The position numbers and the translations under genes were made by a program. The notes under the pieces are model-generated. The model was not told the origin of the DNA. It worked only from the letters and a program-made list of their open reading frames with translations, and ran no database searches. A DNA stretch of 64,000 nt. It comes from Pseudomonas lurida (GTDB lineage: Bacteria; Pseudomonadota; Gammaproteobacteria; Pseudomonadales; Pseudomonadaceae). Of the stretch, positions 43,557 through 51,665 are shown in pieces. The DNA is taken from assembly GCF_013522705.1 (NCBI RefSeq), contig NZ_JAAMRE010000010.1, positions 62,001 to 126,000 on the forward strand. The letters are read 5' to 3'. How positions within the stretch are numbered: the stretch's first letter is position 1; every line of letters begins with the position of its first letter.

Positions 43557-44523
43557 GAGGTGTCCTTCCGGCAAACGTCAGGTATGCCGCCACCAGCAGC
43601 CAGAGTACTGCGCCCACCAGGTATTTGACCCATGCAGCGATGACCGTGGTGGAAGACCAGTAGGCTTCGATAAACGCTGCGATCAGCAGGAAAACCATCA
43701 CACCGCACAAAAGTTGCACACTTTTATGCGCCGCACGCCTCAGGGACTCGCCACGCGTCAACTGCCCCGGGGAGATCAACGCCCAGCCCAGTTGCAAGCC
43801 GGCGGCACCGGCAAGGGCAATGGCTGTCAGCTCGAACGCTCCGTGGCCGATGACGAATGACCAGAAAGTTTGCCCGTAGCCGATTTCGGTCAGGTGCCCG
43901 GATACCGCACCGATGATCAACCCGTTGAAAATCAGGAAGAACACGCTGCCCAGGCCGAACAGCAAACCGGCGGCGAATGTCTGGAAGGCGATGCCGATGT
44001 TATGCATCACGTAATAGCCGAACATCATCCAGTCTTCACTCGATGCGCGTTCGGCGGCGCGTCCCAGGCGGCTGGCGTCGGGGTCGTACATGGCCTGCAT
44101 CTCGGCCACCTGCTGGGGGCTCACGATGCTGTAGATCAGTTCGGGAAAAAGGTAGACCAGCAACGCAATGCCCAACAGGCTGCCGAAGAACAGCAGGCTG
44201 GCGACCGCTGCGAACCGCCATTGCTCCCGCACCAGGCGTGGAAAACCGGCCAGGATGAAACCCAATACGTTCGCCGCCAGTTGGCTGCGATGGCGATAAA
44301 GTTGCTGGTGGCCGCGCAGTGCCAGTTGTTGCAATGGGTCTACCAGGTAACTGCTGTAGCCGCGTTCCTGTGCCAGCGCCAGATGCTGGCAAAGACGCCG
44401 GTATTGATGGGGGAAGTCAGCAACATCATCGGCCTTGGCCGTGCCTTGTTCCAGCTGCCTGAGCTGTTCGGCAAAGGCTTGCCATTCGGGTTGGTGACGG
44501 CTTTCGAACTGGCTCTGCTTCAT
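43543..44523 (-). CDS. SpoIIM-family (stage II sporulation protein M-like) membrane protein
   Basis: A 326-residue protein with a soluble N-terminal helical part (about residues 1-100) and five or more membrane helices. Conserved blocks of the SpoIIM family are seen: YYVMHNIGIAFQTFAAGLLFG (quoted in part: HNIGIAFQTFA, about 175-185) and FVIGHGAFELTAIALAGAAG. In spore formers SpoIIM works with a peptidoglycan hydrolase complex, but the family is common in non-sporulating bacteria, where it keeps company with RDD and MoxR genes. It overlaps the RDD gene by four bases and the DUF4129 gene by 14. Despite the name no sporulation is implied. Confidence 0.88.
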   Translation of the reverse strand: MKQSQFESRHQPEWQAFAEQLRQLEQGTAKADDVADFPHQYRRLCQHLALAQERGYSSYLVDPLQQLALRGHQQLYRHRSQLAANVLGFILAGFPRLVREQWRFAAVASLLFFGSLLGIALLVYLFPELIYSIVSPQQVAEMQAMYDPDASRLGRAAERASSEDWMMFGYYVMHNIGIAFQTFAAGLLFGLGSVFFLIFNGLIIGAVSGHLTEIGYGQTFWSFVIGHGAFELTAIALAGAAGLQLGWALISPGQLTRGESLRRAAHKSVQLLCGVMVFLLIAAFIEAYWSSTTVIAAWVKYLVGAVLWLLVAAYLTFAGRTPHAPE

Positions 44524-45212
44524 GTTGGCCCCAGCAGGCCGCGGGCCAGACCGTTGAGTTGTTGAGCCGCGCGGGCAGGGGAGACTTGCAAGGGGGCCGC
44601 CAGGATTGCCGCCAGTTCATGCACGCGCTCCGTGGACAATTCGCCCTGGCGTTCGGCGAAACCCAGGATGGCGCGCTGTTCGCTCAGGTCCAGTGCAAAA
44701 GGCAAGCGCAGGGCCGCCGCCTGAGGAACCTGGGGGCGTGCGAGGGGGCGTTCGCGGTAGACCACGAGCGTACCGGCGGCAAGGTCGCCCAGGCGTTTGA
44801 AATGGGGATGCTGCAGGCAACTGATGGCACCGAGAAAGTAGCCGAAAGGGAGCATATCGACAAAGCGCAGCAGGTTGCGGATCAGTGAGGACGACCAGCC
44901 GATCGGCGTGCCGTCGTCCTGCACCACGCGCAACCCCATGACCTGTTTGCCCGGTGAGCAGCCTTGGTTGAGTACTTCGAACAACACCATGTACCACCAA
45001 CTGACCAGGAACAGCAGCAGCGCGCCAAGGCCTAGACCAACGTTGCCCAGCAGCGCCAGCGGTGCCATGAGCACGCCCATGATGATGGCGCGGGCCAACA
45101 GGTCGAACGCGAAGGCCAGTACCCGTGGCACCAGGCCAGCGGGACGCAGCGGCAGGTCAATGCCCTCAGGAGTTTCGATCTGATAGCGGGTATCCAATGG
45201 GGCTGATGGCAT
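44520..45212 (-). CDS. RDD-family membrane protein, first gene of the MoxR operon
   Basis: A 230-residue protein beginning MPSAPLDTRYQIETPEG. It has the RDD domain with three to four helices: Arg/Asp signature in VPRVLAFAFDLLARAIIMG (about residues 32-50), then LLLFLVSWWYMVLFEVLNQGCSPGKQVMGLRVV (quoted for its G-x-S/T-P-G-K-x-x-x-G-L-R-V motif at about 90-103) and GRLGDLAAGTLV-like KRLGDLAAGTLV. A C-terminal soluble extension of about 70 residues follows. AAGGA is five bases before the ATG. It heads RDD-SpoIIM-DUF4129-DUF4350-MoxR-DUF58. Some RDD proteins are transport-related, but no substrate can be stated. Confidence 0.88.
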   Translation of the reverse strand: MPSAPLDTRYQIETPEGIDLPLRPAGLVPRVLAFAFDLLARAIIMGVLMAPLALLGNVGLGLGALLLFLVSWWYMVLFEVLNQGCSPGKQVMGLRVVQDDGTPIGWSSSLIRNLLRFVDMLPFGYFLGAISCLQHPHFKRLGDLAAGTLVVYRERPLARPQVPQAAALRLPFALDLSEQRAILGFAERQGELSTERVHELAAILAAPLQVSPARAAQQLNGLARGLLGPT

Positions 45213-45379
45213 CGCGATCCTTGGCAGTGCGGAACGGCTGGAAGACACGGATGCTAGCAGTGTCGGCGCTGGAAGCAACCATTGAAGATTTTGCTGGATA
45301 TTTGTACAGGTGATTTGGCGCTGGCCCCGGATGCCGTTCCGCGCCTAGACTTTGCCGATCTTCAGCACAGGAACAGCTC

Positions 45380-46807
45380 GTGACCTCCATTTTCTGGTAC
45401 GACTATGAAACGACCGGCATCAACCCGCGCAGCGATCGCCCTCTTCAGGTAGCCGGCATTCGTACCGATCTCGAACTCAACGAAATCGGCACCCCGGTCA
45501 ACCTCTACTGCCAGCCTGCCGACGATATCCTGCCTCACCCCGCCGCCTGTGCGATTACCGGCATCACCCCGGCGACCCTGGCCGAAAAAGGCCTGGCCGA
45601 AGCTGATTTCATGACGCGCGTGCATGCCGAGCTGGCGGCCCCTGGCACGTGCGGCGCCGGCTACAACACGCTGCGATTCGATGACGAAATGACGCGCTAC
45701 AGTTTGTATCGCAATTTTTTTGACCCGTACGCCCGAGAGTGGCAAGGCGGCAACAGCCGTTGGGACCTGATTGATGTGGTACGCACCGCTTACGCGCTGC
45801 GCCCGCAGGGTATCCAGTGGCCGCAGCAGGACGGGCGCGTCACGCTCAAGCTGGAACGCCTGACAGCGGCCAATGGTATCGACCATGGCCAGGCCCACGA
45901 TGCATTGTCCGATGTGCGCGCGACGATTGCCCTGGCCCGGTTGGTTCGCGAGAAACAGCCCAAGCTCTACGAGTGGCTGTTTCAACTGCGCAGCAAACAG
46001 CGGGTAATGGACCAGGTGCGCCTGCTGCAACCCATGGTGCATATCTCCGGGCGTTTTTCCGCCGAACGCCATTACCTGGGCGTTGTACTGCCGCTGGCCT
46101 GGCACCCGCGCAACCGCAATGCGCTGATTGTCTGCGACCTTGGGCTGGACCCGCAGGGCTTGCTTGACACAGATGCCGAGACCTTGCGCCGGCGCCTCTA
46201 TACACGCCGCGATGACTTGGCTGACGGGGAGCTGGCGGTGCCGCTCAAGCTGGTGCATATCAACCGCTGCCCGGTGGTTGCGCCCTTGAACGTGCTGAGG
46301 GCCGAAGACCGTGAGCGCCTGCATTTGGACATGGCGCTGTTGCAGGCGCGGGCGCTGCGGCTAACTGACGCACAGCAAGTGTGGCGCGATAAGTTAGCCA
46401 TCATTTATGCCGAGGAAGATTTTGCAGCGAGTGCGGACCCCGAACAGCAGCTCTATGACGGCTTTATCGGCGACCGTGATAGACGCTTGTGCGAACAAGT
46501 CCGCCTGGCGGAACCTGCGCAATTAGCACGCCAGCAGTGGCCTTTTGATGATGAACGTTTACCTGAACTATTGTTTCGCTACCGTGCACGTAACTTCCCC
46601 GATACGTTGAACAGCGAGGAGCTACAACGCTGGAAACTTTTCTGTCAGCAACGTTTGTCGGACCCTCAATGGGGTGCACCGAATACCTTCGAATCATTTA
46701 AGCAGGCCCGGCAGGAATTAACGCTTAGTGCGACACCGTTTCAGCTGCAGGTACTGGCACACTGGCAGGACTATGTTGACGCTTTAGCGACGCGTATGAC
46801 CCTGTAA
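45380..46807 (+). CDS. sbcB: exodeoxyribonuclease I
   Basis: A 475-residue 3'-5' single-strand DNA exonuclease that works in recombination and mismatch repair. The DEDDh catalytic residues are visible: Asp and Glu in YDYETTG (residues 8-14), Asp in YNTLRFDDE (about 95-103), and His and Asp in AHDALSDV (about 173-180). The SH3-like and helical ExoI C-terminal domains fill the remaining length as in E. coli ExoI (475 residues). The start is GTG at 45380, with AGGA seven bases before; no ATG start fits. A bidirectional terminator shared with mvaT follows. Confidence 0.95.
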   Translation: MTSIFWYDYETTGINPRSDRPLQVAGIRTDLELNEIGTPVNLYCQPADDILPHPAACAITGITPATLAEKGLAEADFMTRVHAELAAPGTCGAGYNTLRFDDEMTRYSLYRNFFDPYAREWQGGNSRWDLIDVVRTAYALRPQGIQWPQQDGRVTLKLERLTAANGIDHGQAHDALSDVRATIALARLVREKQPKLYEWLFQLRSKQRVMDQVRLLQPMVHISGRFSAERHYLGVVLPLAWHPRNRNALIVCDLGLDPQGLLDTDAETLRRRLYTRRDDLADGELAVPLKLVHINRCPVVAPLNVLRAEDRERLHLDMALLQARALRLTDAQQVWRDKLAIIYAEEDFAASADPEQQLYDGFIGDRDRRLCEQVRLAEPAQLARQQWPFDDERLPELLFRYRARNFPDTLNSEELQRWKLFCQQRLSDPQWGAPNTFESFKQARQELTLSATPFQLQVLAHWQDYVDALATRMTL

Positions 46808-46833
46808 TCGAATATTCAGAATAGAGCGAGCAA

Positions 46834-46861
46834 TAAAAAACGCCAGCAAGCTGGCGTTTTT
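46834..46861. terminator. bidirectional terminator between sbcB and mvaT
   Basis: CGCCAGC (46841-46847) pairs with GCTGGCG (46850-46856) around a two-base loop, flanked by A6 and T5, so it serves both convergent genes. Confidence 0.9.
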
Positions 46862-46896
46862 AATGTGTCGCGTATCAGGCGCGGGCCTGGTCAAGC

Positions 46897-47271
46897 TCAG
46901 CCCAGCAGGGTCGACCAGCTTTCAACCACATCGCCGCCCCACTTGGCTTTCCACTCTTTCAGGGTTTTGTGATTGCCACCTTTGGTTTCAATCACTTCGC
47001 CGTTGTGCGGGTTCTTGTACTGCTTGACCTTGCGAGCACGCTTGGTGCCGGTAGTTTTCACAGCGCCGCGAGGTGCTTTAACTTTCGACTCTGGATCCAG
47101 AAGCGCGATGATGTCACGCAGGGACTTGGAGTACTCACCCATCAGGGTGCGCAATTTGCCTTCGAATTCCAGCTCGGTTTTCAGCTTGTCGTCTTGCGAC
47201 AGATTCTTCAAACGGGCTTGCAGCTCTTTGATAGCTTCTTCGGTGGCACGGTATTCGTTGATCAGGGACAT
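46897..47271 (-). CDS. mvaT: H-NS-family xenogeneic silencer MvaT
   Basis: A 124-residue nucleoid protein that oligomerises on AT-rich DNA and silences foreign and virulence or biofilm genes. The N-terminal coiled-coil oligomer region starts MSLINEYRATEEAIKELQ and runs to about residue 60. The C-terminal DNA-binding part holds the AT-hook-like contact region with RARKVKQYKNPHNGE and ETKGGNHKTLKEWKAKWG, which is nearly invariant in MvaT. The Met at 47271 is the family start; the longer frame is non-coding. The place next to sbcB and purU is the same in P. aeruginosa. The 348-base AT-richer upstream gap may allow autoregulation. Confidence 0.95.
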   Translation of the reverse strand: MSLINEYRATEEAIKELQARLKNLSQDDKLKTELEFEGKLRTLMGEYSKSLRDIIALLDPESKVKAPRGAVKTTGTKRARKVKQYKNPHNGEVIETKGGNHKTLKEWKAKWGGDVVESWSTLLG

Positions 47272-47619
47272 GTGGACTACCTTATGTAGAGCGCTGATTG
47301 ACAGGGATAGTGGCCCAATAATAGTCAGGCGGTTTGCCCAAGTAAACATTTAAGAATGCAATTATGTGAATTACGTTGAATGTTTTTAGAAAAGCGCCGC
47401 AAACGAGTTAATTACAACGACGTAGCGAGAAACATCATCTGCGTGAATTTTATCGAGACGCCTGCGATAAAACCTCTGATTGATATAAGCAGGTAAAACC
47501 TTAGGCTCCTAGGGGGCAAGGCCGGGGCCGGCGAGCGGAATAAGCGTTAACGAATACTGCAGTTTTGCTGCGCAATCGCTAGAATGGCGGCCTTTGCGAA
47601 GTTCTGGAGTTCCCCCCTA
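47272..47619. other. 348-base promoter gap between mvaT and purU
   Basis: AT-rich for this genome near 47340-47500, in line with MvaT binding to its own promoter. A TAGAAT -10-like element (about 47579-47584) lies 36 bases before purU. An imperfect CCTTAGG/CCTAGGGG repeat is near 47500. No gene is seen. Confidence 0.5.
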
Positions 47620-48468
47620 ATGCGCACTTTTCGGCTGGTGATTGCTTGCCCGGACCGGGTCGGCATCGTTGCCAAAGTCAGTAACTTTCTGGCCTCCCAC
47701 AATGGTTGGATCACCGAGGCGAGCCATCACTCGGACAACCTCAGCGGTTGGTTCTTCATGCGTCACGAAATCCGTGCCGATACGCTGCCCTTTGGTCTTG
47801 AGGCGTTCCGCGAGGCGTTTGCGCCGATCGCTGAAGAGTTCTCCATGACCTGGCAGATCACCGATACCGAGCAGAAAAAACGCGTGGTATTGATGGCCAG
47901 CCGCGAGTCCCACTGCCTGGCGGACCTGCTGCACCGCTGGCACAGCGATGAACTGGACTGCGAAATTGCCTGTGTGATTTCCAACCATGACGACCTGCGC
48001 AGCATGGTCGAGTGGCATGGCATTCCTTACTACCATGTGCCGGTCAATCCGCAGGACAAGGAGCCGGCATTCGCCGAGGTGTCGCGCCTGGTCAAGCACC
48101 ATGAGGCCGACGTGGTCGTCCTGGCGCGCTACATGCAGATCCTGCCACCGGAGCTGTGCCGCGAGTACGCCGGCAAAGTCATCAATATTCACCACAGCTT
48201 CCTGCCGTCGTTTGTCGGTGCCAAGCCTTACCACCAGGCTTCCCTGCGTGGCGTGAAGTTGATTGGCGCAACGTGTCACTACGTCACCGAGGAATTGGAC
48301 GCCGGTCCGATCATCGAGCAGGACGTGGTTCGCGTCAGCCATAGCGACAGCATTGAAGACATGGTGCGTTTCGGCCGTGATGTGGAAAAGATGGTGCTGG
48401 CGCGTGGCCTGCGTTACCACCTGGAAGACCGCGTCCTGGTGCACGGCAACAAAACGGTTGTGTTCTGA
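47620..48468 (+). CDS. purU: formyltetrahydrofolate deformylase
   Basis: A 282-residue cytoplasmic enzyme that hydrolyses 10-formyl-THF to formate and THF. It balances one-carbon pools and supplies formate for purine synthesis. An N-terminal ACT domain (about residues 3-80; RLVIACPDRVGIVAKVS) is followed by the formyltransferase domain (about 85-282). Catalytic Asn and His are in INIHHSFLPSF (about 190-200) and Asp in EELDAGPIIEQ (about 227-237). The Met at 47620 begins the ACT domain directly; CTGGAG is about ten bases before it. Its hairpin terminator follows after ten bases. Confidence 0.95.
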   Translation: MRTFRLVIACPDRVGIVAKVSNFLASHNGWITEASHHSDNLSGWFFMRHEIRADTLPFGLEAFREAFAPIAEEFSMTWQITDTEQKKRVVLMASRESHCLADLLHRWHSDELDCEIACVISNHDDLRSMVEWHGIPYYHVPVNPQDKEPAFAEVSRLVKHHEADVVVLARYMQILPPELCREYAGKVINIHHSFLPSFVGAKPYHQASLRGVKLIGATCHYVTEELDAGPIIEQDVVRVSHSDSIEDMVRFGRDVEKMVLARGLRYHLEDRVLVHGNKTVVF

Positions 48469-48478
48469 TCCAAGCCCG

Positions 48479-48512
48479 AGGGCCCGTGGTGGTAATCGCC
48501 ATGGGCCCTTTC
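48479..48512 (+). terminator. terminator after purU
   Basis: AGGGCCCGTGGTG (48479-48491) pairs with CGCCATGGGCCCT (48497-48509) with two G-U pairs and a five-base loop, followed by TTTCT. Confidence 0.65.
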
Positions 48513-48539
48513 TCACCTGTCTGCCATGGAGCATCGAGC

Positions 48540-48725
48540 ATGAGCGACCCACTGGAAAAAGCCACGTCCAAGGCGCCCGCTACTGTGGGCGAGGGGTGTC
48601 TGAGTCGCTATGACCCGGATGCGCTGGACGCCGAGGATGGTACTGACTTTCCGGGCGCGGCCCGGTTGTGGGAACAGTTGCAGGCACCGGACGCGCCGCC
48701 GGCGCCTTCTGAAAAAGACGCTTGA
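48540..48725 (+). CDS. small acidic protein, unknown function
   Basis: A 61-residue protein (begins MSDPLEKATS) rich in Asp, Ala and Pro, without a membrane segment or known domain. GGAG is eight bases before the ATG. It starts 28 bases beyond the purU terminator, and its last 146 bases overlap the 3' end of the convergent flippase-like gene. The frame may be real (good ribosome site and plausible codons), but the overlap makes one of the two ends doubtful. Confidence 0.5.
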   Translation: MSDPLEKATSKAPATVGEGCLSRYDPDALDAEDGTDFPGAARLWEQLQAPDAPPAPSEKDA

Positions 48726-49689
48726 GCAGCGGCTTGCCGACCATGAGCAAAAACACCGGCCCACCGGCCACCAGATAGAAGTAATAGGTCACCGCGCGCC
48801 AGATCAGAATCGCCGCTGCAGCGGTAGATTTGCCCACCATTGGCGCCAGCAATGCCGCTGACGTCAGTTCCGCGGCGCCCGCCCCGCCCGGCAACAGGCT
48901 GAATTGCCCCGCCGTGAGCGAGAGCATCTGGATCAAAAAACTCCAGGCCCAACGCACATCCCCACCCAACCCGCGCAATGCCAGGTAGAGCACGCTGTAG
49001 CGTAGGAGCCAATGCAGACTTGTCAGCGCAAACACGCCGATCAGAGTCAGCCAGGGCAATTTCAGCGTGTCGGAAAATGCCGCGATAAAATGCAGCAATC
49101 GGCGTGCCCAACGTCGGCGAGTGCTGGCACTGACGCGCAGGTACTTGAGCAATCGTCCCGTCAGGCGTATCACCCGGCGGTGCGAACGCACCAGCAACAG
49201 GCCACTGCATAACCCGCCCAGCATCGTCGCCGCGCTCAACCCCAACAGCCATTCCAGGCGCGGATTGAGTGTGTGAAACACAGCCCACACGGCGATCCCC
49301 GTCAGGGCGCACAGAAAGAACAACAGGTCACTCAACTGATCCATGGCAAATACCGCACTGCCATGAGCCGGACGTATACCGTTGCGTGCCAGCAGGGCCA
49401 TCAGGGTAAGCGGGCCGCCGCTGCCGGCAGGCGTGGCGCACAGCGCAAACTCGGTGGACATCACCACGCCGAGACTGCCCAGGCGACTGAGCCGGCTCCT
49501 GTGCTCGCCCAGCAACAGGCGCAGACGCAGGCTGTTGATGATCCAGCATGCAATGATCATGGCAAGCATCAGCCACAAGAGCAGGGGTGGGAATTGCAGC
49601 AGGCGTGTGGCGGTCTCGCTGCCGCCGAGCCATACCGGAATCGCCAGGGCGACCAGCAATGCCAGCAGCATCCAGAGCAGGCGGCTCAT
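48580..49689 (-). CDS. lysylphosphatidylglycerol synthase/UPF0104-type membrane protein (flippase-like)
   Basis: A 369-residue integral membrane protein of the LPG_synthase_TM (YbhN/AglD-like) family, with seven or eight helices. Characteristic polar blocks are seen: TPAGSGGPLTLMALLARNGI (about residues 86-105), MDQLSDLLFF and the C-terminal QFSLLPGGAGAAELTSAALL. It is the third gene of a glycosyltransferase-deacetylase-flippase operon. The last 45 residues are Pro/Arg-rich and low in complexity and run antisense through the small gene at 48540; the conserved part ends near residue 325. Members flip or transfer lipid-linked groups across the inner membrane. The substrate here is not known. 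Confidence 0.85.
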   Translation of the reverse strand: MSRLLWMLLALLVALAIPVWLGGSETATRLLQFPPLLLWLMLAMIIACWIINSLRLRLLLGEHRSRLSRLGSLGVVMSTEFALCATPAGSGGPLTLMALLARNGIRPAHGSAVFAMDQLSDLLFFLCALTGIAVWAVFHTLNPRLEWLLGLSAATMLGGLCSGLLLVRSHRRVIRLTGRLLKYLRVSASTRRRWARRLLHFIAAFSDTLKLPWLTLIGVFALTSLHWLLRYSVLYLALRGLGGDVRWAWSFLIQMLSLTAGQFSLLPGGAGAAELTSAALLAPMVGKSTAAAAILIWRAVTYYFYLVAGGPVFLLMVGKPLLKRLFQKAPAARPVPATVPTTGPRPESQYHPRRPAHPGHSDSDTPRPQ

Positions 49690-50429
49690 GCCTGCGACGC
49701 CAGCCAGGCCATTTTAGTCATTGGCGTACGGCCGGCCTCCAACAGGCGCCGCAGGGTTTGCAGCCAATAGTGGCGGGAGAATTCATGGCGCATATCCACC
49801 GGGTGCAGCCCCAGGCGAATGACCGGGGCGGTTCGCCACTGCCGTTCGCGCCGATCGCTGAGGACTTTGGACACGCCGCGACGCCAGGGGCTGCGGGCGC
49901 TCCAGACCAGGCCCGGGGCATCCACAGCGGTGAAGTCGGGAAGCCGGTAAAGATGCTGCGGGTCGCTGGTGTAGGAGAGCGGCAGTTGGCGCAAGGCATC
50001 CCGGGTGCCTTGGCTCATCAGCCAGGCCGGGGCGACAAAACCGTGCAACGGCCAGTCATTGCGCCGGAATACCTCGACACCCTGGTGCAAGCGTTGCAGT
50101 GCCTGGTCCTGGGACAGTTGGTAGAACTCGCCCTCATGGGTGTAGAGGCGGCGCATAAACCAATCTTTGGGCGTGCGCGGCGCGGGTTGGTCATCGCTGT
50201 GGTAGTAGCCGTGCAGTACCAGTTCATCGCCACATGTCACGCGGATGTCGAGCAAACGACGAAACTCAGCGTGATCGCCGAAAGCGCCGCCATGATGGAA
50301 GTCCGGCACTACCAGCCATGTGATGGGGACGCCGCCCAAGGCGTCCACCGCTTCGACAAAAGGGCGGTAGTCGACCCAGGTTTGTGGGGCCACATCGTGC
50401 AATACCAGCACTACCGAGCGCTCAGCCAT
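49686..50429 (-). CDS. DUF2334-type polysaccharide deacetylase-like protein
   Basis: A 247-residue protein with the NodB-like barrel pattern. The N-terminal strand VVLVLHDVAP holds the first catalytic Asp (about residue 12), ELVLHGYYHSDD (about 78-89) gives the His pair region, and WPLHGFVAPAWLMS is the substrate-groove strand. No signal peptide is seen, so it acts in the cytoplasm or on lipid-linked sugars at the membrane. It shares four bases with the flippase-like gene and eight with the glycosyltransferase gene. It probably removes an acetyl group from the sugar added by the neighbour. Confidence 0.82.
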   Translation of the reverse strand: MAERSVVLVLHDVAPQTWVDYRPFVEAVDALGGVPITWLVVPDFHHGGAFGDHAEFRRLLDIRVTCGDELVLHGYYHSDDQPAPRTPKDWFMRRLYTHEGEFYQLSQDQALQRLHQGVEVFRRNDWPLHGFVAPAWLMSQGTRDALRQLPLSYTSDPQHLYRLPDFTAVDAPGLVWSARSPWRRGVSKVLSDRRERQWRTAPVIRLGLHPVDMRHEFSRHYWLQTLRRLLEAGRTPMTKMAWLASQA

Positions 50430-51543
50430 GGGCAAGCATCGGGCTGTGGGTGCCGAGCACCGCGTGGTAATGCCCGAGCAGGCTGTCGACCACTGTGTCC
50501 CAGGCGTAATGCTGTTCAACATGGCGCCGGGCCTGTGCGCCAAGGCGAACAGGGTCACGGTCGAACAACGTACGCACCGCTTCGGCCATCGCCCTCGGAT
50601 CGTTGGGCGTGCACAGCTGGCCGCATTGCTCGTGCACTATTTCCGTGAAGGCACCGGCGGCCACGGCAACGACCGGTATGGCGCAGGCCATGGCTTCAAG
50701 GATGACCAGCCCGAAGGTCTCCTGGTCGCCGCCATGCAGCAGGGCATCGGCACTGGCCATCAGGCGCGCCACCTGCGCGGCGGGCTGGAAACCATCGACC
50801 ACGGTGACGTTGTCCGGCACGTTGGCGGGCATGCCGGAGCCCACCAGCAGCAGGTGATAGCGCTCGCCCAGGCGCTTCATGCATTTAAGCAGCACCGGCA
50901 GGTTTTTTTCCTTGGAGCCGCGGCCGGCGAAGATCAGCAGCCGCGTGTCTTGGTCGATCCCCAGTTCAGCGCGAAGCCCGGGGTCGCGTGCGTCCGGGTT
51001 GAACGTGTGCAAATCCACGCCCAGCGGCTGGACGAAGACGTTCTTTACCCCAAGCCCGGTAAGCTTATCGGCCATCACCTGGCTGGGTGCCAGGACCCGA
51101 TCAAAATTCCCATAGAGTTTGCTGACATAGGCTTCAACGTTCGGCGTAAACCACGGGCCCATGCGGTTGCTCACCAACAGCGGTAGGTCGGAATGATAAA
51201 AGCCGATGACGGGCACATCCAGCGAGCGCCTGGCATCCAGCGCGGCCCAGGCGGTCAGGTAAGGGTCGCCTACCTCGATCAGATCAGGCTGTAAATCGTG
51301 CAGGACATTTCGCCATGGTGCCAGCCGCAGTGGGAACCGATAACCCTTGCCAAAGGGCAGGGCGGGTGCAGGCACCTTGTACACCCCGTCCTGTTCGCTC
51401 AAGTGCGCGCCGGGAATCAACAGGCTGTGGCGAATGCCGGGCTTGAGCGCCAGGCGCCGGTGTTTCGCATCCAGGTAAGTGCGTACGCCGCCACTGGCCG
51501 GGGCGTAGAACATGGTTATGTCAGCGATATGCACGATGAACAT
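50422..51543 (-). CDS. GT4-family glycosyltransferase
   Basis: A 373-residue retaining glycosyltransferase of the GT-B fold. The N-terminal MFYAPASGGVRTYLDAK (about residues 10-26) is the acceptor-side glycine loop, RLLIFAGRGSKEKNLPVLLK starts the donor domain (about 190-210), and HGGDQETFGLVILEAMACAIPVVA (quoted in part: ETFGLVILEAMA, about 279-290) is the E-x7-E donor-binding motif. AGGAGG lies five bases before the ATG, the strongest ribosome site in the area. It leads the three-gene operon with a deacetylase and a flippase-like membrane protein, suggestive of a glycolipid of the inner membrane or periplasm. Confidence 0.88.
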   Translation of the reverse strand: MFIVHIADITMFYAPASGGVRTYLDAKHRRLALKPGIRHSLLIPGAHLSEQDGVYKVPAPALPFGKGYRFPLRLAPWRNVLHDLQPDLIEVGDPYLTAWAALDARRSLDVPVIGFYHSDLPLLVSNRMGPWFTPNVEAYVSKLYGNFDRVLAPSQVMADKLTGLGVKNVFVQPLGVDLHTFNPDARDPGLRAELGIDQDTRLLIFAGRGSKEKNLPVLLKCMKRLGERYHLLLVGSGMPANVPDNVTVVDGFQPAAQVARLMASADALLHGGDQETFGLVILEAMACAIPVVAVAAGAFTEIVHEQCGQLCTPNDPRAMAEAVRTLFDRDPVRLGAQARRHVEQHYAWDTVVDSLLGHYHAVLGTHSPMLAHG

Positions 51544-51665
51544 TCCTCCTTCCAAGCTCTCCTTTACGTGGACCTTAGGCAAGGATAGATGTTCGGTCGG
51601 GATGCGAGTGCGCTGTGCGAGTGGAGGGGCGCGGGCCGGCCGGCCCCCCTACGCGCTGTGTTCTG

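Noticed and set aside
43543..44523. Reading the SpoIIM gene as evidence for sporulation.
   Set aside because: The family is widespread in non-sporulating bacteria, and every other gene points to Pseudomonas.
47495..47520. Possible hairpin or operator CCTTAGG..CCTAGGGG before purU.
   Set aside because: It is imperfect and short, and no known regulator motif matches.
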